Of a stretch of DNA of 13,651 nucleotides, positions 8,165-13,651 are shown in pieces; within the stretch, counting starts at the first letter, position 1, and each line of letters begins with the position of its first letter. Below the pieces are notes generated by a model, which saw only the letters and a list, made by a program, of their open reading frames with translations, had not been told where the DNA came from and ran no database searches. The position numbers and the translations under genes are program-made. This stretch comes from Rodentolepis nana. Its lineage: Eukaryota; Platyhelminthes; Cestoda; Cyclophyllidea; Hymenolepididae. The stretch lies in the NCBI GenBank assembly GCA_900617975.1, contig UZAE01001368.1, positions 1 to 13,651 on the forward strand. The letters are read 5' to 3'.

Positions 8165-8665
8165 CACACTCTCGTTAATGAAATAGATCTTATTACTGAG
8201 CTTTATGTAAACTGTACAAAGAAACTTATAAATTTATAAATTAGTGAGAATAAAAGATTAAGCATAAATAACATTGTTACCTTCCTCGTCAATTATGAAG
8301 AACTTCAGAGCTAATAATTCAATTAATCGTAGTTGCAATAATTAAAATCAATTTTGTTTAACTATTTAACTAATCTGGGTATTTTTGTGGTATTGACGAA
8401 ATTAGTTTGGAGAATATTCCCCGTCTTGCACTCTAAGGGTACTTATGTACTGGTTTTCAACTTCTGTCCTTTTGTCTGATAATTATACTTAATTATAATG
8501 AGTGAGAGCTTTCTTCGAACAAGCCTCTTGATTGAAAATGACTTTGAAATAGTGCTTTTAAATTCCATTTATTTTGTGCTAACCATTTAACATTTACTAT
8601 TGATTAAAGTTCTTGCATACAACTTCGTTGTCGCATCTGCAAAATTGTACCACGTTTACCATGAC

Positions 8666-8680
8666 AGAGAGAGAGAGAGA
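8666..8680 (+). repeat. (AG)n microsatellite
   Basis: About seven AG units lie inside a short spurious open frame, where they would read as alternating Arg and Glu. Confidence 0.9.
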
Positions 8681-9122
8681 AATTGATCTCATGCACTTTA
8701 ATTTCTGCTCATGCACCTGCTCAATTTTTTTCCTGAAGTGTGTACTTCTGTTTCATATTCGGCAAAGTTCGACAACATTTCAACACAGTAAGAAGTCGGT
8801 GTATACAGGAAATTCAAAAAACCGCGATTTAATTTTGAAGAAAGTTTGTAAAACTTGATCATCAGCAACATTCTAAATAAAGGTTACTTTGTTTTTACTG
8901 AACCGAATTAACCGATGAGCCAAGTGCTTCTCTTATCCAGCTCTAAATGAAAATTTTTTGATCTATGATGAAGCATTATATATTTCAAATGAACTATCCG
9001 AAACTATTTAAATTATTGTAAAATCATTAACAATTCTATGAGCCTTTGTCCCTCAGCTAGAAATCGTAGTAAATGTGCTTCCCTTCATAGAATCGTAAGA
9101 TAACAGAATGCTGGCAGTCATT

Positions 9123-9141
9123 GGGGGGAGGGGGGGGGGGG
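9123..9141 (+). repeat. Poly-G tract (G6-A-G12)
   Basis: It is an isolated G homopolymer in AT-rich intergenic sequence. No gene is associated with it. Confidence 0.9.
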
Positions 9142-9744
9142 TTGAGCTTGATTTAATTGCTAATAAAACAGTTATGAATGTATTCGAAATCTGGTCAGAA
9201 GCCACTAATCGTCATTTCGAACTAATTAAAAGCAAATCCAATGTAATAAATAAGTATTAAGCGTCAAACAGGAAAAAGCTCAGTAAGCGCATAATTGAAA
9301 ATCAATAATTGACGAGGGAAATATTTATCGGGAAGCACGCCAAGAGACGAAAAACAAATGTATCAGAAGAAACATAGAACAAATACGCATGTATTTCCGC
9401 GTAATTTTCATACTTCCGTTTCTTCTCAAGCGCGTCATAATTATTATCATCAAATCAGGCAGCCTCAAATCCACAACATGAGTCATATAAACAGCCAATA
9501 TTCGGGATGGGAAGTAGTGGGGGAGGGGTGAGTTAAAGAGGAAAAAGTTGCCTTCGCCTCATCCTCCACCACTTAAATTAGCCATGCTCCATACCACCCC
9601 ATGACCTTATCGAAAGTATCATCTTCCTCTGTGGCTTCCACGATGGCGATAGTGGCGACGGTGTAGGTTATATGGGAATTTCTGCAATTTCCTCAGAAGA
9701 TGACTAGCCACGATACGTGCTCGTCTATGTTGCACCCTCCTCCA

Positions 9745-9769
9745 CCCCCCCCCCCCCCCCCCCCCCCCC
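9745..9769 (+). repeat. 25-nt poly-C homopolymer
   Basis: An uninterrupted run of 25 C is preceded by CACCCTCCTCCA. It sits at the edge of a locally GC-richer patch (about 9530-9740). The opposite strand is G25, which can form G-quadruplexes. The exact length is likely unreliable in any assembly. Confidence 0.95.
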
Positions 9770-10315
9770 ATTTTATCTATCATCCGCATCTCTAGTAGGC
9801 CAAACTAATACCAATTAAAACCGGTAAGTTATACAGCTAGATATTATAATTTTATTCCCATTCTTAAACATCAAGGTTATTTTTTTAATTTATACTGCAT
9901 TCCTGATGTTCAACTCTTGTTCTTCTTACATGAATGAGTGACCTACGATTGCACGTGGGAAGTTAATTGTATATATATGCTTGCTGATCAACTACTGATG
10001 TAATTATTAGTAGTTATAAAGAGATTATTATTTCGAATGACATGGTTTCTATTTACAGGGTAATTGTTACTTTTTATAGACAGTCATTTAGTGAATTTGA
10101 AATTTCCTGCTGTAAACTACTCGAAAATTCTTCAAATTTCAAGTGTGTTGAAAAAGACTTTCTCTTTGTCTGCCTGTAAGGCATAGTTTAGAAATGTCTT
10201 CACTGAATCAAAAAAATTGTATATCTCAATCGTCATACGAAAAATGAGGCCATTTAGAGACCTCAGATTTTGATTAAAACTTTAATAATTTGAAGTTTCG
10301 CTGATAATAAATTCT

Positions 10316-10331
10316 CATTTCTTGAAAAAAA
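10316..10331. repeat. Target-site duplication of R3, left copy
   Basis: CATTTCTTGAAAAAAA is identical to 10656-10671, on the other side of R3. The first C may be coincidental. The minimum duplication is 15 bp. Confidence 0.85.
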
Positions 10332-10655
10332 TCTATTTATTTATTTATTTCAAATGGCAGGCGTTTTGATAGTTATCAGTAGCCCTTTAGTTGACTTCAG
10401 GCTTCACAGATGGGAAGGAACATCAAAGTGAAAAAGTCGAGATGGGGGGGGGGTACAGAAGAGTGTATCATAGATGTAAAAGAGACAGACACAAAGGTAG
10501 AAAAAAGGTGAGGTGAGTACTGTGAAGTGGTAGAATATGACATACAGTGGGGTCGTAGCAGTTTGAAGTCAGAAGTCAACTGCCAGTTAATAGACTTTTT
10601 TGTCATATGGGTCATATGAGAGTGCACCAAGTGGAGGTAAGTCTATCACACACCC
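10332..10655 (-). repeat. Interspersed SINE-like repeat, copy R3, with intact target-site duplication
   Basis: Read on the minus strand it runs from GGGTGTGTGATAGACTTACC to a (AAAT)n tail. It is bounded on both sides by the identical 16-mer CATTTCTTGAAAAAAA (10316-10331 and 10656-10671). Tail plus duplication is the signature of target-primed reverse transcription. It has a 10-nt poly-G on the plus strand (10444-10453), where R1 has only ACCCCA on its sense strand. Good tail and flanks suggest this is one of the younger copies. Confidence 0.88.
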
Positions 10656-10671
10656 CATTTCTTGAAAAAAA
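10656..10671. repeat. Target-site duplication of R3, right copy
   Basis: It is identical to 10316-10331. It directly abuts the 5' end of the element (CACACC|CC on the plus strand), so it marks the element's true 5' boundary at the GGGTGTG motif. Confidence 0.85.
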
Positions 10672-11857
10672 AGGCTACGGAAAATTCTTGGATGTTGAAT
10701 ACTAATAAATCGATTTATTGTCATTAACGATAAAGTACCCTATATGCACTCCTATCTTACCTTGAGACTGTGAAGGTTGTGAGTTCAGCTCTTCACAGGC
10801 ATTTGTGATTTTACGGGTTTGGGGCCTATCGTCTCATGGCCAATAAACAGTTTGATCAATCGTACTGTTTAAAGTTAGGCACAATAAAACGAGAGCAAAA
10901 CCAGATTTTATTTTTGGAAATATTTTGAGCCGCCAATTATTTGCTCAGGACTCTCCTATTGTGTCGGCCACTCTCCGCTGTCATACCTATTGGGGTCTAC
11001 TGTCAAGACAACCTTACTCTTACACTGGTCATGGCCATTCATCGGAAATTCGGTGATATCCTGGAGATACATATCTATGCATAGTTCACACCTCATTTGT
11101 TAGCCACACTCTCGGGTTTCTCCTCCAAAATGTTGCGTCGAAGATCAGTGCTTAATTCTGAATAGTTAGTTTGTAAAATCATAAGCATGATACACACCTC
11201 ATATTTGATTAAAAAAATACGCTGCGATTTACTGTCACCTTTAATCGCCAAAACAATGTTTCAAGTCTTTTATTTTTACTAAAGCTCATCACTCGGTTTG
11301 ACGGCTTTCTCATTCATCATTTTGTCAAGAATGACTAATATAGCGGAATGTGGGTGCGTGGCAATTTGTGATTGGGTAAAATAAAGGCTGCTTGCGCCAA
11401 CGGACACTTGTTGAATGGTTGAATATATCCGACGCTTTTGCAAGTGAAAAAGTTAACACCGGATAGGAAAAAAAGATAAAAAGTAAGTAGTTTCAAAAGC
11501 TATTTAAAGTGAAAATCATCCCTATGTACCAAAGAATTATTATTTTATGACCTCATAAGCCACTGTTTATCTTACAATCAGGACACCAGCCATTGTGATC
11601 TGATAGTTCTTAAAATTTAAAAGAAATATAAGGTGGAGATGTAAGGTATATTTAATATCCAGTTTATTTTTGTTATTTCTAATTGCAATAAATTGAAGAC
11701 CGAGCTCATCAAGGCCAGTATTTGGCTCAGAACATTGTTTTGATGGTTGAAATTTCTCTGTGTGAGTATAACTCAAGAAGAGTAGAATTCAAGTTCTCCT
11801 GCATTGACACAGCTTCTTCCTCTACTCTACGACATGAATATTTATTTATCATGTTTT
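10672..11857. other. Intergenic stretch between repeats R3 and R4
   Basis: It contains the tRNA-T-arm-like fragment near 10770 and otherwise no supported feature. The part at 10930-11120 is less AT-rich but is interrupted by stops in all frames. Confidence 0.6.
10755..10805 (+). repeat. tRNA-T-arm-like fragment, possible relic of a tRNA-derived SINE
   Basis: GAAGGTTGTGAGTTCAGCTC followed by TTCACAGGC can fold as a T-stem/loop: GTGAG, a 7-nt loop TTCAGCT, then CTTCAC. It resembles the variable-loop/T-arm region of tRNA-derived repeats, with B-box-like GTTCAGCTC. No matching A box or acceptor stem is evident upstream, so it is not an intact tRNA gene. On the opposite strand the same segment ends in a good splice donor (CTCAAG|GTAAGA), so an exon reading is also possible. 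Confidence 0.3.
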
Positions 11858-11866
11858 GCAAAATAT
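11858..11866. repeat. Target-site duplication of R4, left copy
   Basis: GCAAAATAT abuts the AT-rich tail of R4. It is identical to 12210-12218. At nine bases in AT-rich DNA it is less compelling than the R3 pair, but it lies exactly at the element ends. Confidence 0.6.
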
Positions 11867-12209
11867 TTATTCATTTATATCAAATGGCAGGCGTTCTGAT
11901 AGTTTTCATTGGCCCTTTAGTTGATTGCAGGTTTCACAGAGGGAAAGGTGAAAGAAAGTCGAGAAGGGGGGGGGGGGGGGGAAGAGAAGAGTGTTTCAAA
12001 GATGCAAAAGAAAAAAAGTGAGGTGAGTACTGTGTAAGGGGTCGAATATGGCGTATAGTGGGTTGATGGTAGTTTAAAGTGAGAAGTCAACTGCCAGTTA
12101 ATAGACTTTTTTGCCACATGAAGTGAGAAGTCAACTGCCAGTTAATAGACTTTTTTGCCGAATGAGTATATGTTGCGCAGGGTGCACCACGTGGAGGTAA
12201 GTCCATTAC
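11867..12209 (-). repeat. Interspersed SINE-like repeat, copy R4, with internal duplication
   Basis: On the minus strand it starts near GTAATGGACTTACCTCC, slightly shorter or changed at the 5' end compared with R1. It ends ATAAATGAATAA. It is flanked by 9-bp direct repeats GCAAAATAT (11858-11866 and 12210-12218). It contains a 39-bp perfect tandem duplication and a 16-nt poly-G run (11966-11981, plus strand). It sits just downstream of the - strand candidate gene at 12472-13268. Confidence 0.86.
12077..12159 (+). repeat. 39-bp perfect tandem duplication inside R4
   Basis: Positions 12077-12115 and 12121-12159 are identical. They start AAGTGAGAAGTCAACTGCC and end ACTTTTTTGCC, with a 5-nt spacer (ACATG), giving a 44-bp period. 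R1, R2 and R3 each have one copy of this segment, so the duplication is private to R4 or its sublineage. Confidence 0.92.
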
Positions 12210-12218
12210 GCAAAATAT
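12210..12218. repeat. Target-site duplication of R4, right copy
   Basis: GCAAAATAT is adjacent to the 5' end of R4 and matches 11858-11866. Confidence 0.6.
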
Positions 12219-12471
12219 AATGACACTACAAGTCTAATGCATAATATCGTCTTTTTCATTGACAAAATAATCTTCGCAACAAGTTGTTTTCTTCTTTTCA
12301 CTTGTTGCGCATCTTTCAATCCTTCTTCCCCCCTACAAGAAGAATGGGAGGAAGAGAGGGAGGGAGAGAGGAAGGGAGGGATAAGTGAGAGAAAGAGGTC
12401 GTAAAAATTTATCTATAAAGTTCATCTTCTGACCCTTGTTCGGAACTTCTTTTAACATGGCATTTGCTTGT
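12219..12471 (-). other. Presumed 3' UTR / downstream region of the - strand candidate gene
   Basis: It follows the TAA at 12474-12472. No AATAAA or ATTAAA is visible on the minus strand before R4. The polypurine tract occupies the middle. Confidence 0.4.
12337..12397 (+). repeat. Polypurine tract downstream of the - strand candidate gene
   Basis: Roughly 60 nt is almost entirely A/G, with five GGG runs (12345, 12358, 12362, 12374, 12378). In the sense of the neighbouring - strand gene it is a polypyrimidine stretch in the presumed 3' UTR or downstream region. One loop is 9 nt, so the G-quadruplex potential is borderline. Confidence 0.8.
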
Positions 12472-13268
12472 TTAGGCCGCTGGTAGGAACTTAAGGAAAA
12501 AGTCATCTACATCATCAAGCTCAACCATTTTGTTGATATGCTCAACATAACGAAGGCTGATCTTGAGTCTACACTCTGGTAGAAATTAAAGATTCTCTCA
12601 GAATTGCGGTTGCCAAGTTTGGTCTTTCGGATCCAATGAAAAGCCTTCATTAGTTGGACTTAGACTTTTTACTTATCAAACGCCAAAGAGAACTTGAAAA
12701 GTCCAGGCAATTTTCAGTTTGACCGGGTTGTCATGTCAACTCCTGTCTCCCCAAGAATGTAAAGGGAATTTCATCCACTATCTAAGAGAAAAATTTACCA
12801 CCACTTACTCTCGCATTTCTTTTTTCCATATTTTTGGCTTGAGGAAAATAGAATTAAACTCGCAAAACCATTAGCCCGTTAGGCTTGAAGATTAAAGGCA
12901 CGTCTTATTTCAACATACCTATTTAAGGGCATTTTTACGGTAGGCAAGCTTACTAAGGAAAAGGTGTAAGATTCGTTACAAATACTAGTTGGACTTTATC
13001 TTGATAGGAGATTCCTCTTTTGATAATAATCGCAATGGTTTTCATATGTGAGGGGAGATTTGATCTCACTTGAAGTACTTTAACACCCCTTATTTCACGA
13101 TTCAATTGCAGCAATTTTGACGCCAGAGGAGGAGTTGTTGTTAAAAGTTCCTCGTCTTTAAAAGAATGAACATTTATACCACACTTTGCATCATTCTGTT
13201 TAACATTTGAATCGTTTTTTTTTGTTATGACCTCATTAACGTTCCAAAAATGGCCCAAAATTTCAGGA
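12472..13268 (-). CDS. Candidate 3' end of a gene with a gamma-adaptin-ear-like C-terminus (three exons)
   Basis: Exons 13268-12954, 12837-12809 (29 nt) and 12575-12472 join in one frame and end at TAA. The acceptors are good (TATTTTCCTCAAG| and TTTAATTTCTACCAG|), and the donors are CCTTA|GTAAGC and GAGA|GTAAGT. The spliced product has about 149 visible residues. The C-terminal part contains VLQVRSNLPSHMKTIAIII, then VQLVFVTNLTPFPYQKYG, CRLKISLRYV and VELDDVDDFF. This order recalls the final strands of the gamma-adaptin ear (GAE) domain of GGA and AP-1 gamma: AVPK.F..., ..TQV..V.NPQ, L..R..L.Y and DV..FP. That domain recruits accessory proteins at the trans-Golgi. The identity is tentative because the match rests on recalled pattern only. 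The N-terminal part of the first exon (Asn/Lys-rich) is unplaced, and its acceptor (TTAATTGAG|) is weak. Introns are 116 and 233 nt. Confidence 0.42.
12809..12837 (-). CDS. 29-nt micro-exon (QKYGKKKCE) of the - strand candidate gene
   Basis: It is flanked by TTTTCCTCAAG| and |GTAAGTGG. The first base completes a Tyr codon from the preceding exon (TA + C), nine codons follow, and the last base starts a Lys codon completed by the terminal exon. Without it, the long open frame at 13268-12954 would end in PFP-stop. With it, the frame continues into the conserved-looking tail. Confidence 0.42.
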
Positions 13269-13426
13269 CTCAATTAATAAAACGCTGAATTGCTTTACTC
13301 CAAAATTATCCAGTGCAATCGCTCTGTAATTAATCTAATTTTAGCGACAAATTCCAATTTTATAAATAATTAACAAAAAAATGTCTCTTTTTCTTTTTCT
13401 TTGATGAATATTTCCTTTTTTCATTT

Positions 13427-13541
13427 ATATTTCAACCCATTCAAATTGCGTTTGCCCTAAAATTTAATCGATTTTGGGCCATTTATAAACCAATCAAATA
13501 CTGACCAACTTTTACTATCTTTAATAACTTGTTCTGACACC
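13427..13541 (-). CDS. Weak candidate upstream exon(s) of the - strand gene
   Basis: On the minus strand a strong acceptor, TTACTTTAACATACAG|, is followed by an open stretch starting VSEQVIKDSKSW. A GTATTT donor after 39 nt would, in another frame, join the exon at 13268 in phase. Alternative pairings also keep a frame, so the structure here is unresolved. Confidence 0.15.
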
Positions 13542-13616
13542 TGTATGTTAAAGTAATAGTTTGACTTCTTGATAAATCGTGTTCGTATCTGAAATGTCTT
13601 AAGAAGATGATTAAAA

Positions 13617-13651
13617 GGAGGAGGGGGAGGAGGATGGGGTTGGTGAGGAGG
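13617..13651 (+). repeat. G-rich purine tract at the right edge
   Basis: GGAGG-type repeats with two runs of four or more G continue to the window end, so the extent is unknown. Confidence 0.75.

Larger units (their letters stand above)
8165..10315. other. Intergenic stretch between repeats R2 and R3
   Basis: It is AT-rich, with the (AG)n, G6-A-G12 and C25 tracts. A GC-richer patch at about 9530-9740 has a few short open frames on both strands, none convincing. I see no RNA gene. Confidence 0.6.

Noticed and set aside
8613..8858. 81-codon + strand open frame containing an Arg-Glu repeat
   Set aside because: The Arg-Glu repeat is the (AG)n microsatellite. Nothing else supports coding.
9690..9770. 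+ strand exon starting after ATTTCCTCAG| and running into the poly-C tract
   Set aside because: The frame would encode only a short peptide plus polyproline from an unstable homopolymer, with no donor or stop context.
3180..12209. R1-R4 as a MITE or other DNA transposon
   Set aside because: No terminal inverted repeats are present. A one-sided A-rich tail and target duplications of variable length (16 and 9 bp) fit retroposition.
12573..12660. + strand stretch reading LVEIKDSLRIAVAKFG as a decayed gene
   Set aside because: It is soon broken by stops and overlaps the better-supported minus-strand terminal exon and its intron.
1..13651. Bacterial or phage origin
   Set aside because: No long continuous genes or ribosome-binding sites are present. 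The one certain gene is split by GT-AG introns and is of an animal family.

Overview
This window reads as nuclear DNA from an AT-rich animal genome. It has spliced genes with GT-AG introns, interspersed retroposon-like repeats, homopolymer G/C tracts and no bacterial gene density. The best gene has very small 5' introns (about 30, 62 and 75 nt) followed by kilobase-sized 3' introns. That pattern is well known in schistosomes and other parasitic flatworms, so a platyhelminth (tapeworm or fluke) is my best guess. This is inference, not proof.

Layout, left to right. (1) About 1125-2015, + strand: a candidate 3' end of an unrecognised gene built from three frame-compatible exons, including a 19-nt micro-exon. 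(2) 3180-3508: first copy (R1) of an interspersed repeat of about 330 bp. (3) 3637-6603, - strand: the 5' five coding exons of an MBOAT7/LPIAT1-type lysophosphatidylinositol acyltransferase gene. It encodes 291 residues from the initiator methionine to the GAYP motif. The catalytic C-terminal exons are not visible and presumably lie beyond the left edge, which would put item 1 inside a large intron of this gene on the opposite strand. (4) 6604-12471: a long non-coding stretch with three more copies of the repeat (R2 at 7842-8164 on +, R3 at 10332-10655 on -, R4 at 11867-12209 on -), a 25-nt poly-C run and a tRNA-T-arm-like fragment. (5) 12472-13268, - strand: a candidate 3' end of a second gene, again with a micro-exon (29 nt). 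Its deduced C-terminus faintly resembles the gamma-adaptin ear domain of GGA and AP-1 gamma proteins.

The repeat behaves like a short retroposon. It has a common 5' end, a simple (AAAT)n-type 3' tail, and target-site duplications around R3 (16 bp) and R4 (9 bp). R4 carries an internal 39-bp perfect tandem duplication. The antisense strand of three copies carries a consensus 5' splice site.

There is no operon-like coordination. The three genes are independent, and the links between them are positional (nesting, repeat insertion into introns and flanks). No RNA gene, CRISPR array or complete DNA transposon was found.
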